Source: Chryseobacterium sp.
GTDB taxonomy: Bacteria; Bacteroidota; Bacteroidia; Flavobacteriales; Weeksellaceae
Reading direction: 5' to 3'
NCBI GenBank assembly: GCA_031277615.1
Contig: JAITMC010000011.1
Span: 1 to 64,000, forward strand
DNA: 64,000 bases
The position numbers and the translations under genes are program-made. Below, piece by piece: positions 16,150 through 25,048 of this stretch. Below the pieces are notes generated by a model. It was not told the origin of the DNA. It worked only from the letters and a program-made list of their open reading frames with translations, and searched no databases. Position 1 is the stretch's first letter. Each line of letters begins with the position of its first letter.

Positions 16150-16179
16150 AATAAATAAGGCCTTTAGTTTTAACTCTTT

Positions 16180-16262
16180 TTTATCAAGATCTGCCCCATC
16201 TGCGGAATCTGCGAGAGAAAATACCATAAACATCTGTGAAATCAGCAGAATCTGTCGGAAAC
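16180..16262 (-). repeat. Partial copy of the long dispersed intergenic repeat
   Basis: A degenerate single core (ATCTGCGGAATCTGCGAGAG, then AAACATCTGTG and GAATCTGTCGGAAAC) between convergent genes, in the same orientation as the copy at 1-330. Confidence 0.7.
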
Positions 16263-16372
16263 TATTTAACTACAGCAAACATACCATTTACGTTCATCTG
16301 TTTCTATGTTTGTCCAATTTTTGCATTTGATTCAATAAGATAATGTGCATTTACCTTATTCCCACAAAAAAA

Positions 16373-16392
16373 CCGCTTTCAAAAGAAAGCGG
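16373..16392 (-). terminator. Terminator of the E1 dehydrogenase gene
   Basis: CCGCTTTC-AAAA-GAAAGCGG, followed on the minus strand by seven T residues, 22 nt past the stop. Confidence 0.88.
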
Positions 16393-16414
16393 CTTCTTGT
16401 ATTTTCAATCCTGA

Positions 16415-18844
16415 TTAAAATGCAGGATATTTCTGAGGATTTGTTTCGTGAAACATTGCGTAGATCTTTTCCACCATATCGTCTGAAGACGGCTTGCTGA
16501 AATAATCTCCGTCACTTGCATAAGCAGGTCGGTGATCATTGGCTGCAATCGTTAACGGATCAGAATCCAGATATCTGAATGCTTTCTGTTTTTCCAGGAT
16601 CTGCTGTAGGATGAATGCGGAAGTTCCTCCTTCCACGTCTTCGTCAATAACCACCAAACGGTTGGTTTTCTTCACACTTTCTGCAATTTCGTGGGTAAGG
16701 TCGAAAGGAATCAGGGACTGAACATCGATTACTTCGGCTGAAATTCCAAGTTTTTCCAACTCTTCGGCGGCTTCCATAACGATTCTCCATGTTGATCCGT
16801 AGGTAACCAGGGTAACGTCTTTTCCTTCTTTCGTTACTTCAATTTTACCTACAGGAACCGTAAATTCTCCTAAGTTATCCGGTTGTTTTTCTTTTAATCG
16901 GTATCCGTTCAGACATTCTACGATTACCGCAGGATCATCACTCTTAAGCATGGTGTTGTAGAATCCGGCTGCTTTGGTAAGGTTTCTCGGAACCAATACC
17001 AGAATCCCTTTTGAAAGGTTCAGGATTCCTGCCATTGGCGAACCTGAATGCCATACTCCTTCCAGTCTGTGACCTCTTGTTCTGATGATTACCGGAGATT
17101 TCTGACCGCCTTTTGTTCTGTACTGAACCGTAGCCAGGTCATCACTCATTCCCTGAAGACAATACAGGATATAATCCAGGTACTGAATTTCAGCAATAGG
17201 TCTCAGACCTCTCATGGCCATACCGATTCCCTGTCCAAGGATCGTAGCTTCACGGATTCCCGTATCGGCAACGCGCACATCACCATATTTTTCCTGCATT
17301 CCTTCAAGTCCCTGGTTAACATCACCGATATTTCCGGCATCTTCACCAAACACTAAAGTTTCAGGATATTTTTCAAAAATTTTATCGAAATTATTTCTTA
17401 CCACGACTCTACCGTCAACCTCTTCAGAGCTGTCTGAATACACAGGCTTGATTTCCTGTACATTTTCGGCTTTCCATTGAGACTGGGAATATAAATGGGA
17501 AGAATAGTTGTCTTTCTCTACTTCAAACACTTCCCGGTACTTCTGAATCAGCTGACTTCTTTCTGCAGAATCCGTACCTCTTGTTGCCATTAATGTTTTT
17601 CTTGCCAGATGGAATACATCTTTTTTCGCTTTGGAAACAAGCTTGCTGAACTGGGCAATATATCCTTCTACTTCGGCATTCTGACCTTTAAGGTTTTCAA
17701 CCAACGGAAGAACTGCCTGAATAAGATCCGTAATAGCTTTCTGATAGCTTTCCCAGGCATTTTTCTGTCCTGTCTTCACTGTTTTTTTGGACTCCTCATC
17801 AATAGTATCCAGCTCTTCAGCCGTAGCAATAATCTCTTCTTTTCCGTCGATCTCGATGGAATAGTTCAGAATCCACTCTCTGAATTTCACCAATCCGTCA
17901 AAATCTGCTTCCCAGGCAAGGCGCTCTTCATTTTTATACCTCTCGTGAGACCCGGATGTTGAGTGTCCCTGAGGTTGGGTAACTTCTATTACATGAACGA
18001 CCACCGGAACGCTTTCTGTTCTTGCAAAATGTTCCGCTTTGGCATAGGCATCCAATAATGCAGGATAATCCCAGGCTTTCACCTGAATGATCTCACATCC
18101 CTGGTTTTCTCCTTCTTTTCTCTGGAAACCGCTTAACATTTCAGAAATATCAGCTTTAGCTCTCTGGTTCTTAGTTGGTACGGAAATTCCGTAACCATCA
18201 TCCCAGATCGAAACAATCATTGGAACCTGAAGTGCACAGGCAGCGTTTAAGGTTTCCCAAAAATGACCTTCTGCCGTAGAAGCATCTCCAATGGTACCGA
18301 AAGCAATTTCATTACCATTTCTGGAGAATTTCTCAGAGCCCTCAAACTGTACCGTTTTATACACTTTAGAAGCCTGGGCCAGTCCTAATAGTCTTGGCAT
18401 CTGCCCTGCCGTAGGAGAAATATCCGAAGAGATATTTTTCTGTGCGGTAAGGTCTTTCCAGCTTCCGTCTTCATTTAAACTTCTTGTCGCAAAATGCCCG
18501 TTCATCTGTCTTCCTGCTGATGCGGGTTCTCTTTCTACGCTTGTATCGGCATACAGCTGAGCGAAGAAACTTTCCACCGTTAAAGCATCTGCTGCCAAAG
18601 CGAAAGTCTGGTCTCTGTAATACCCTGAACGGAAGTCTCCGTTTCTGAAAACTTTTGCCATTGCCAGCTGCGGAAGCTCCTTACCGTCGCCAAAAATTCC
18701 GAATTTGGCTTTTCCCGTAAGAACTTCCCGTCTTCCGAGGTAAGACATTTCGCGCGAGATCCTTCCTAACCTGTAATCTTCAAGTATCTGATTTTTAAAA
18801 TCCTGGAAGGAGATTTGCTGTGTTTCAATATAGGTTGTCTGCAT
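16415..18844 (-). CDS. Fused alpha/beta E1 component of a 2-oxoacid dehydrogenase
   Basis: An 809-residue fusion. Residues about 10-320 are an E1-alpha domain with the thiamine-diphosphate region GTIGDASTAEGHFWETLNAA and DDGYGISVPT; residues about 465-800 are an E1-beta domain (Transket_pyr then C-terminal domain: LVFGEDAGNIGDVNQGLEG, PIAEIQYLDY, VTYGSTWRIV, VIDVQSLIPFD). It decarboxylates a 2-oxoacid and passes the acyl group to an E2 lipoyl protein, most likely in branched-chain 2-oxoacid oxidation, though pyruvate cannot be excluded. The usual GDG of the cofactor motif reads GDA here. No E2 or E3 gene is nearby. It is a single-gene unit with its own terminator. Confidence 0.88.
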   Translation of the reverse strand: MQTTYIETQQISFQDFKNQILEDYRLGRISREMSYLGRREVLTGKAKFGIFGDGKELPQLAMAKVFRNGDFRSGYYRDQTFALAADALTVESFFAQLYADTSVEREPASAGRQMNGHFATRSLNEDGSWKDLTAQKNISSDISPTAGQMPRLLGLAQASKVYKTVQFEGSEKFSRNGNEIAFGTIGDASTAEGHFWETLNAACALQVPMIVSIWDDGYGISVPTKNQRAKADISEMLSGFQRKEGENQGCEIIQVKAWDYPALLDAYAKAEHFARTESVPVVVHVIEVTQPQGHSTSGSHERYKNEERLAWEADFDGLVKFREWILNYSIEIDGKEEIIATAEELDTIDEESKKTVKTGQKNAWESYQKAITDLIQAVLPLVENLKGQNAEVEGYIAQFSKLVSKAKKDVFHLARKTLMATRGTDSAERSQLIQKYREVFEVEKDNYSSHLYSQSQWKAENVQEIKPVYSDSSEEVDGRVVVRNNFDKIFEKYPETLVFGEDAGNIGDVNQGLEGMQEKYGDVRVADTGIREATILGQGIGMAMRGLRPIAEIQYLDYILYCLQGMSDDLATVQYRTKGGQKSPVIIRTRGHRLEGVWHSGSPMAGILNLSKGILVLVPRNLTKAAGFYNTMLKSDDPAVIVECLNGYRLKEKQPDNLGEFTVPVGKIEVTKEGKDVTLVTYGSTWRIVMEAAEELEKLGISAEVIDVQSLIPFDLTHEIAESVKKTNRLVVIDEDVEGGTSAFILQQILEKQKAFRYLDSDPLTIAANDHRPAYASDGDYFSKPSSDDMVEKIYAMFHETNPQKYPAF

Positions 18845-18981
18845 AGCTAGATATAAAAGTTTTTATTCTTCAAGTATTTTGCTAATATACACTTTTTAAA
18901 TTAATTTTAATTTTTAATAATCTTTTTTAAAAATTTGATAATAAAAAAAATTGTGCTTTATTTTGAAAAAAATTGTAACAG

Positions 18982-19275
18982 ATGGAAAAAAAATCGCCTC
19001 ATATCCTGAATGCATCGAGTAATCTTTTGGGCTTCTCACTGATCATTATTACCTCTTTGAAAATCACAAAGATCAGTCACAACACACATTTAGACGAATT
19101 TGCAGGATTGGCGTGCCTTCTGTTTGCATGCAGCTGTTTCTTTTCATTTCTGGCCATCAGGACCAGGCATGAAAAGCGGGAAATCAAATTTGAGACTATT
19201 GCGGATTATTTATTTTTATTCGCCTTATTTTGTATAGTTCTAGCCGTTATTATTGTAACCGTAAAAATCATTTAG
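18982..19275 (+). CDS. Small three-helix membrane protein
   Basis: A 97-residue protein with three hydrophobic segments (about 14-28, 42-60 and 74-96) separated by short charged loops (HEKREIKFE). No family recognised; it resembles small conserved membrane proteins of flavobacteria. It lies divergent from the E1 gene and its stop is 1 nt from the stop of the convergent polyprenyl synthase gene, so the two transcripts overlap at their ends. Confidence 0.65.
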   Translation: MEKKSPHILNASSNLLGFSLIIITSLKITKISHNTHLDEFAGLACLLFACSCFFSFLAIRTRHEKREIKFETIADYLFLFALFCIVLAVIIVTVKII

Positions 19276-19276
19276 T

Positions 19277-20254
19277 TTAAAATTTACGCTCAATAACGTA
19301 ATCAAGCATAATTTTTAATGACTTTCTGGCTTCAGAATCCGGAAATTCGTTCAGAATGTCTTTGGCTTTCTGCTGAAAGTCTTTCATTACTTTGATGGCA
19401 TACTCCAGACCGCCGGAACTTTTAACGAACTCAATAAGTTCCTTAACACGTTTCGGATTGTTATTATAACGTTTTATGGTATTGAAATAGTATTTCCGGT
19501 CTTTCTCCGAAGCTGTTTTTAAAGTATGGATCAGAGGAAGCGTCATTTTCTGCTCTTTGATGTCAATTCCTACAGGTTTTCCGATCACATTGGAGCTCAG
19601 GTAGTCAAAGAGATCATCCTTGATCTGAAAGGCCATTCCGGTATAGGTTCCGAAGTCCTGCATTTTTTTGGCAAGGGCTTCATCAGCATTGTTGGATAAA
19701 ACGCCTATTTCACAGCAGGCAGCGATGAGTGTTGCCGTTTTCTGGCGGATGATTTCATAGTATACATCTTCCGTAATATCCAGTTTCCGGGCTTTTTCAA
19801 GCTGGAGAAGCTCTCCTTCCGACATTTCACGGATTGTTCTGGAAATGACACTCAGCAGATCGTAATCTTTATGGTCTGTGGAAAGCAATACGGATTTGGA
19901 TAAAAGGTAGTCTCCTACCAGAACAGCAATTTTATTTTTCCAAAGGGCATTGATTGAAAAGAAATTACGGCGCTTGAAACTCTCATCCACCACATCATCA
20001 TGTACCAGAGTCGCTGTATGAATCAGCTCAATCATGGAAGCTCCACGGTAGGTTTTCTCATTTACCTCTCCTACCAGCCTGGCACACAGAAATACAAACA
20101 TAGGCCGCATCTGCTTACCTTTTGTGGTGACAATAAAGCGCGTTACCTTATCTAATAAAGGAACTTTGCTCTGCATTGATTCATAAAACTTCTGCTCGAA
20201 AAGTTTCATTTCCTCATTGATCGGTTGCTTGATTTCTTCTACAATATTGGCCAC
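19277..20254 (-). CDS. Polyprenyl diphosphate synthase
   Basis: A 325-residue all-helical trans-prenyltransferase. Both aspartate-rich motifs are present: LVHDDVVDE (first DDxxD) and IKDDLFDYLSS (second), with the GKQMRPMFVFL substrate motif near the N-terminus. The residue five positions before the first DDxxD is alanine rather than an aromatic, which fits a long-chain product; in menaquinone-6 organisms this would be the hexaprenyl side-chain precursor. A -7 box (TATCTTTG on the minus strand) lies about 38 nt upstream of the start. Confidence 0.9.
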   Translation of the reverse strand: MANIVEEIKQPINEEMKLFEQKFYESMQSKVPLLDKVTRFIVTTKGKQMRPMFVFLCARLVGEVNEKTYRGASMIELIHTATLVHDDVVDESFKRRNFFSINALWKNKIAVLVGDYLLSKSVLLSTDHKDYDLLSVISRTIREMSEGELLQLEKARKLDITEDVYYEIIRQKTATLIAACCEIGVLSNNADEALAKKMQDFGTYTGMAFQIKDDLFDYLSSNVIGKPVGIDIKEQKMTLPLIHTLKTASEKDRKYYFNTIKRYNNNPKRVKELIEFVKSSGGLEYAIKVMKDFQQKAKDILNEFPDSEARKSLKIMLDYVIERKF

Positions 20255-20291
20255 AATCTGCGAATAATAGGTAAATAATAATTAATTCTCA

Positions 20292-20299
20292 CAAAGATA
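20292..20299 (-). promoter_or_regulatory. -7 box TATCTTTG for the polyprenyl synthase gene
   Basis: Minus-strand TATCTTTG matches TAnnTTTG, located between the stop of the upstream gene and the polyprenyl synthase start. Confidence 0.55.
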
Positions 20300-20326
20300 A
20301 TTTTTTTCGGGCAATTTTAAGATAAA

Positions 20327-21205
20327 TTAATCTTTGAGTTTTTCTTTCGGAACAAAATAAAGGGCGGGTTCAGCCTTTCCGAATTTCGATCTGAACTTCT
20401 CTCCTGAAATGTAGATTCCTTTTTCATCAACGGCAATTCCTTCGATCTGTCCTACTGCCAGAGCACTTCCCAAATAATAATGGCGAGGCTTTTCTTTAAA
20501 GAATATTCCGGGTTCCGTTTCGGTAAAGATATCCATGAAAACTTCTGTTTTTTTGGTGTATCCTACAAAGTAGAGTTTTTTATCAAAATAAGCGGCATCG
20601 GTAACTACAAAACCTGTTTTATACGACTCTGTTTTAAGGGCTTTCTGTTTCTCAGGAATTTCAGGATCTATGATATAGTGAGAGGTTGCTCTTGAAGTCC
20701 ATTCTTTACTGAAAATATGGATTTTTCCGTTCAGGTAGATCATGGCTTCCGCATCGTAGTCATTATCGGTATATTTGGGAATAAATTCGGTCTGGTCCGG
20801 ATAATAAAAAGAAATTTTAGCAATAGAATCATTTTCCGGTTCATGATTACGGAAAGGCAGTTTATAGATTTCAAGGTCTCTTCTCGTTCCGCCGTTATTT
20901 CCGAAATCACCGATATAGAAGTTTTTTCCGTCGTTCGCTAAAGCTTCCCAGTCTTTATTTTTCGCATTGATCTTCAGGGTATTTTTAATAGTTCCGGTGG
21001 CTTCATCCAGTTCAAACAGTTCGGGAGCATTTCCGCTGTCGTTGAACGTATATAATTTCCCGTCAAAAATACTAAGTCCGGAGGTTTCTTTGATTTTTTC
21101 ATCCAGATAGGCCACACGGTGCTTTCTTATTTTCAGAAATTCGGTCTGCTGGGCAAATACGGACTGGAAACTTATAACGGTAATCAACAGAAGGATCTTT
21201 TTCAT
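20327..21205 (-). CDS. Secreted beta-propeller-like protein of unknown function
   Basis: A 292-residue protein with signal peptide (1-18, ending SVFAQ). The body contains repeated short beta-rich blocks with aromatic/Gly/Asp turns (SGLSIFDGKLYTFNDSGNAP, DWEALANDGKNFYIGDFGNN, EAMIYLNGKIHIFSKEW, DAAYFDKKLYFVGYT, IEGIAVDEKGIYISGE), as in six-bladed propellers. Related flavobacterial proteins are conserved but uncharacterised. It lies 73 nt upstream of the polyprenyl synthase on the same strand, possibly co-transcribed. Confidence 0.7.
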   Translation of the reverse strand: MKKILLLITVISFQSVFAQQTEFLKIRKHRVAYLDEKIKETSGLSIFDGKLYTFNDSGNAPELFELDEATGTIKNTLKINAKNKDWEALANDGKNFYIGDFGNNGGTRRDLEIYKLPFRNHEPENDSIAKISFYYPDQTEFIPKYTDNDYDAEAMIYLNGKIHIFSKEWTSRATSHYIIDPEIPEKQKALKTESYKTGFVVTDAAYFDKKLYFVGYTKKTEVFMDIFTETEPGIFFKEKPRHYYLGSALAVGQIEGIAVDEKGIYISGEKFRSKFGKAEPALYFVPKEKLKD

Positions 21206-21280
21206 AGGGTAAAAATAAAGGTTTATGAATGATTCGAAGAAGTTATTCGGTGCTTTCTTCTCTTTTATTCAACAAAAAAA

Positions 21281-21296
21281 ACGGGCCTGAGCCCGT
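21281..21296 (-). terminator. Terminator of the sterol-desaturase-family gene
   Basis: ACGGGC-CTGA-GCCCGT, followed on the minus strand by eight T residues, 51 nt past the stop of the hydroxylase gene. Confidence 0.88.
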
Positions 21297-21347
21297 CCCA
21301 TCGATTTTTATTGTAGATTTTTATTGATGTAAAATAAATAGGGTTGG

Positions 21348-22292
21348 TTAAGCAGACTGTTTTTTCTGTTTCTGTTCCTGTCTTTTGGCCAGCCTTTCCT
21401 GGTGTTCTTTCTGATACTGCCTTACGGTTTTCCCGGTTCCGTCATGCCGCCAGCCCGGAGAATTGAAGATATAATTGATCCTGTCTGTAAAAGTCAGTCC
21501 CGGCTGCTTAATATCTTTCCAGATTTTCCTCCATTCATAGAAAAGGACCGTATCAGGCCTGTTGTCAGGCATTTTAGGGTAAATTCCAAATTTTACAGGC
21601 ACCTTAGGGTCTTCTTTTTCAAAAGTCCCGAAGATCTTATCCCAGATAATCAGGCACATGCCCATATTTTTATCCAGGTATTTGATGTTACAGGCGTGAT
21701 GAACCCGGTGATGAGAAGGGGTAACCAGAATATATTCCAGGATGCCCATACTTTTTACCGTCTGGGTATGTACCCAGGTTCCATATACCTGCCCTATCGC
21801 ATACACCACCATAATATGCCACGGATTAAATCCTAAAAATGCCAGCGGTGAAAAATAAAGGTACCGGTAAAGCGGCTGTAAAACAGGACTTCTGAAACCT
21901 GTCGTAAGATTGAAGAATTCTGAATTGTGATGCGTAATATGAACTGCCCAGAATGCTCTGGAGCGATGGTCTACATAATGCAGCACATAATAGGCAAAAT
22001 CAGTAATCACGAAACAAATGAGCCAGTACCAGATGGTGAAATCCCATGTGAAAAGCCTGTGACTGTAAAAGAAGAACATAACGCCCATTGCAAAGGCCTT
22101 CATGATCAGGTCCAGACCAAAATTCATCAGGGCAAGATAGACATTCGTAGCCACATCTTTCCCGCTGTATAATTTAGCCTCCGAAACATGGCTGTAGATC
22201 ATTTCAGCCAATATAACAGCGGCATGCAGTGGAATTGACCATGCATATACACTTTCAAGCCCGTCTTCGCTCATTAAAAAGTCCATCATCAC
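21348..22292 (-). CDS. Sterol desaturase / fatty-acid hydroxylase family membrane protein
   Basis: A 314-residue integral membrane di-iron enzyme. The histidine clusters of the superfamily are present in order: HYVDH, HITHH and HHRVHH, with an extra WVHTQTV between them. Four or five hydrophobic helices precede and separate them. The C-terminus is a Lys/Gln/Arg-rich cytosolic tail. Members hydroxylate or desaturate lipid chains, sterols or carotenoids using O2; the substrate here is not determinable. It is a single-gene unit with its own -7 box and terminator. Confidence 0.9.
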   Translation of the reverse strand: MMMDFLMSEDGLESVYAWSIPLHAAVILAEMIYSHVSEAKLYSGKDVATNVYLALMNFGLDLIMKAFAMGVMFFFYSHRLFTWDFTIWYWLICFVITDFAYYVLHYVDHRSRAFWAVHITHHNSEFFNLTTGFRSPVLQPLYRYLYFSPLAFLGFNPWHIMVVYAIGQVYGTWVHTQTVKSMGILEYILVTPSHHRVHHACNIKYLDKNMGMCLIIWDKIFGTFEKEDPKVPVKFGIYPKMPDNRPDTVLFYEWRKIWKDIKQPGLTFTDRINYIFNSPGWRHDGTGKTVRQYQKEHQERLAKRQEQKQKKQSA

Positions 22293-22306
22293 TTATTAAC
22301 TTTACG

Positions 22307-22314
22307 CAAAGGTA
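22307..22314 (-). promoter_or_regulatory. -7 box TACCTTTG for the hydroxylase gene
   Basis: Minus-strand TACCTTTG matches the TAnnTTTG consensus 14 nt upstream of the start codon, giving a very short leader. Confidence 0.55.
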
Positions 22315-22362
22315 GGGTTTTAAGAAATCTTTAAGAAAATTTCCTGATTTTTTAATAAAATT

Positions 22363-23397
22363 TTAATCCGCGGTTTTGTTGGCCAGTTGTCCGCAGGCGG
22401 CATCAATATCTCCTCCCCGGCTTTTTCTGATCATTACGGTAATCCCGGCATTTTCCAGCTGGCGTACATAATTTTCTTCTGCCTGCTTGTTGCACTGGTC
22501 ATATTTTCCGTCCCCGATCGGGTTGTATTGGATAAGGTTTACTTTGGAAGGAACCTGCTTACAGTATCTGATCAGTGCTTTGATATCTTCATCTCCGTCA
22601 TTGATGCCTTTCCATACACAGTATTCAAAAGTAATCACAGAACCGGTTTTCTGATACCAGTACTGAAGGGCCTCCATAATATCCGTTAACGGGAATTTAT
22701 CAGAGAAAGGCATGATCTCGTTACGTTTTACCTCAATGGCTGAGTGCAAGGATAACGCCAGTTTCACACGCAGCTCATCATCAGCAAGCATTTTGATCAT
22801 TTTGGGAATTCCGGATGTAGAAACGGTAATTCTTCTCGGAGACATGCCCAAACCTTCGGGCTGGGTAATCTTCCGGATGGCTTCCACCACATTTTTGTAG
22901 TTCATCATCGGCTCACCCATTCCCATAAAAACGATATTGGTAAGCGGTCTGTCGAAATACATCCTGCTCTGATTGTCTATTAAGGCAACCTGGTCTACGA
23001 TTTCAGCGACTTCAAGGTTTCTCATTCTTTTGAGCCTTGCCGTTGCACAGAATTCGCAGTTCAGGGAACATCCTACCTGCGAAGAAACACAGGCTGTGGT
23101 TCTGGTTTCTGTAGGAATAAGCACAGATTCCACCAGCAGGCCGTCATGAAGTTTCACGCCGTTCTTAATGGTTCCGTCTGAGCTTTTCTGAAGCTGATCT
23201 ACAGAAACGGGATTAATGGTATATTCCTCGGAAATTCTTTCACGAAGTGTTTTCGAAAGATTCGTCATTTCATCAATCGAATGGAGGTTTTTACTCCATA
23301 GCCAGTCGTAGACCTGTTTCGCACGAAACGGCTTTTCTCCCAAAGACACAAAGTAGTCTTTAAGCTGGTCTAATGATAATGTACGGATATCTTTCAT
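22363..23397 (-). CDS. rlmN: 23S rRNA (A2503-C2)/tRNA (A37-C2)-methyltransferase, radical SAM
   Basis: A 344-residue radical-SAM enzyme. The CSLNCEFC motif (Cys110, Cys114, Cys117) binds the 4Fe-4S cluster; TTACVSSQVG and the C-terminal DAACGQL provide the methyl-carrying and resolving cysteine regions. The N-terminal RlmN accessory domain (RAKQVYDWLW) and GMGEPMMNY motif are typical. It methylates A2503 in the peptidyl-transferase centre and A37 in certain tRNAs. Length and motifs match RlmN rather than Cfr. Confidence 0.96.
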   Translation of the reverse strand: MKDIRTLSLDQLKDYFVSLGEKPFRAKQVYDWLWSKNLHSIDEMTNLSKTLRERISEEYTINPVSVDQLQKSSDGTIKNGVKLHDGLLVESVLIPTETRTTACVSSQVGCSLNCEFCATARLKRMRNLEVAEIVDQVALIDNQSRMYFDRPLTNIVFMGMGEPMMNYKNVVEAIRKITQPEGLGMSPRRITVSTSGIPKMIKMLADDELRVKLALSLHSAIEVKRNEIMPFSDKFPLTDIMEALQYWYQKTGSVITFEYCVWKGINDGDEDIKALIRYCKQVPSKVNLIQYNPIGDGKYDQCNKQAEENYVRQLENAGITVMIRKSRGGDIDAACGQLANKTAD

Positions 23398-23430
23398 AAT
23401 ATTAAAGAGCCAGGTTAAAAGTAAAAAGTT

Positions 23431-23778
23431 TTAAAGCTTAGTGTTATTAACTATTGCGGCTAAAATGTTTTTCAATTCGTTGCTTTCATTCAATAAAGCT
23501 TTAAATTCTTCAGAATCATAACCATCCAGTTTTTCTAAAACCCGAAGCCAGAAATTACTTTCCCTAGCTTCTCTTAAAGCAATTTTTACTTTATTTTTAA
23601 AATCAGCCTTAGAAGATCCGGCCTGAGATTCTTCATAATTAGCTCCTATTGAAGTAGACGATTTTCCAAGCTGAAATCTTATTAATTTACTTTCAGGATC
23701 ATTGGGAAGTGTTCTTAAAAATATAAGACAATCAACTCCAAATGTAAAAGTTCTTGTAAGTAAATCATTTTGTTTCAT
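23431..23778 (-). CDS. Four-helix-bundle protein (23S rRNA intervening-sequence family)
   Basis: A 115-residue all-helical protein of the S23/IVS family (PF05635 type): FGVDCLIFLRTLPNDPESK, the conserved QLGKSSTSIGANYEESQAGS and KVKIALREARESNFWLR. Members were first seen inside rRNA intervening sequences but many, like this, are free-standing. It sits between two RNA-modification genes (rlmN downstream, queA upstream) on the same strand. Role unknown. Confidence 0.9.
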   Translation of the reverse strand: MKQNDLLTRTFTFGVDCLIFLRTLPNDPESKLIRFQLGKSSTSIGANYEESQAGSSKADFKNKVKIALREARESNFWLRVLEKLDGYDSEEFKALLNESNELKNILAAIVNNTKL

Positions 23779-23822
23779 CTCAACTTATCAATCTTTTAAC
23801 CTGGCTCTTTTTACTTGTTTTT

Positions 23823-24872
23823 TTATAGAATTAACATTGCATCACCGTAAGAATAGAACTTATACTTTTCTTTTACGGCTTCCTCATAAGCATGCATGAT
23901 GAAATCTCTTCCGGCAAATGCAGCAATCATCATGATCAGGGTAGACTTCGGTGTGTGGAAGTTGGTGATCATTGAGTTGGCTACCCCGAAATCATGCGGC
24001 GGATAAATGAACTTGTTGGTCCATCCGTTGAAAGCGGAGATCTTTTTGTTGGAAGAAACAGAAGTTTCCAGAGCTCTCATTGTTGTGGTACCTACTGCAC
24101 ACACTCTTCTGTGAGATTCTACTGCTTTGTTGATGATATCAGCATTTTTCTCATCAATGATGATTTCCTCAGATTCCATTTTGTGCTTGGAAAGATCTTC
24201 TACCTCAATTGGGTTGAAGGTTCCCAATCCTACGTGAAGGGTAACTTCAGCAAAGTTGATTCCTTTGATTTCCAGTCTCTTCATCAAATGTCTGGAGAAG
24301 TGAAGACCTGCTGTAGGAGCAGCTACGGCTCCTTCTATTTTAGCATAGATCGTCTGGTATCTTTCAGCATCTTCCGGCTCTACCGCTCTTTTGATATATT
24401 TGGGAAGCGGAGTTTCTCCCAGTTCTTTTAATTTCGTTCTGAATTCGTCGTAAGAACCGTCGAATAAGAATCTTAATGTTCTTCCTCTTGAAGTGGTATT
24501 ATCAATAACTTCAGCTACCAAAGATTCGTCTTCAGTAAAGAATAATTTGTTACCAATTCTGATTTTTCTTGCAGGATCTACCAAAACATCCCAAACTCTG
24601 GTTTCTTTATCAAGCTCTCTTAATAAGAAAACTTCAATTTTAGCACCGGTTTTCTCTTTATTTCCATAAAGACGTGCAGGGAACACTTTTGTATTGTTGA
24701 AGATAAACAAATCGTTTTCATCAAAATAATCCACTACATCTTTGAATAATTTGTGCTCAATAGTTTGTGTTTTTCTATCAAGTACCATTAATCTCGCTTC
24801 GTCTCTGTGTTCTGACGGGTGTTCTGCCAATAATTCTGCTGGAAGATCAAAATTAAAATCTGATGTTTTCAT
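23823..24872 (-). CDS. queA: S-adenosylmethionine:tRNA ribosyltransferase-isomerase
   Basis: A 349-residue protein of standard QueA length and sequence: [20 protein letters not shown] at the N-terminus, [35 protein letters not shown] and [19 protein letters not shown]. It transfers the ribosyl of SAM to preQ1-modified tRNA to give epoxyqueuosine. It has a well-formed -33/-7 promoter and a palindrome in its leader; the rest of the queuosine pathway is not in the window. Confidence 0.96.
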   Translation of the reverse strand: MKTSDFNFDLPAELLAEHPSEHRDEARLMVLDRKTQTIEHKLFKDVVDYFDENDLFIFNNTKVFPARLYGNKEKTGAKIEVFLLRELDKETRVWDVLVDPARKIRIGNKLFFTEDESLVAEVIDNTTSRGRTLRFLFDGSYDEFRTKLKELGETPLPKYIKRAVEPEDAERYQTIYAKIEGAVAAPTAGLHFSRHLMKRLEIKGINFAEVTLHVGLGTFNPIEVEDLSKHKMESEEIIIDEKNADIINKAVESHRRVCAVGTTTMRALETSVSSNKKISAFNGWTNKFIYPPHDFGVANSMITNFHTPKSTLIMMIAAFAGRDFIMHAYEEAVKEKYKFYSYGDAMLIL

Positions 24873-24900
24873 TTTTTAAATTACGGTTTAAAAATTATTG

Positions 24901-24919
24901 AAATTACATGGTGTAATTT
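24901..24919 (-). promoter_or_regulatory. Palindrome in the queA 5' leader
   Basis: A perfect inverted repeat AAATTACA-TGG-TGTAATTT, lying just downstream of the expected transcription start and 29 nt before the queA start codon. It could be an operator or a leader hairpin. Confidence 0.45.
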
Positions 24920-24927
24920 TCGGAGTG

Positions 24928-24959
24928 CAAATATACGACATTCGATACCCCTTTGTCAA
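24928..24959 (-). promoter_or_regulatory. queA promoter
   Basis: On the minus strand a TTG-containing -33 (CTTGAC, about 24954-24959) is followed after about 21 nt by TATATTTG (24935-24928), a good Bacteroidota promoter. Confidence 0.65.
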
Positions 24960-25048
24960 GTATTATTTAAATTCAAATATAAAACCGTGATTTTACGGGA
25001 GTTTTGCATTGAAAAAAAGTTTATTTTAGCCTGGAATTAAAAATAACC

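Noticed and set aside
24873..24930. preQ1 riboswitch before queA
   Set aside because: The leader is under 60 nt and shows only a simple palindrome, without the H-type pseudoknot elements of preQ1 aptamers.
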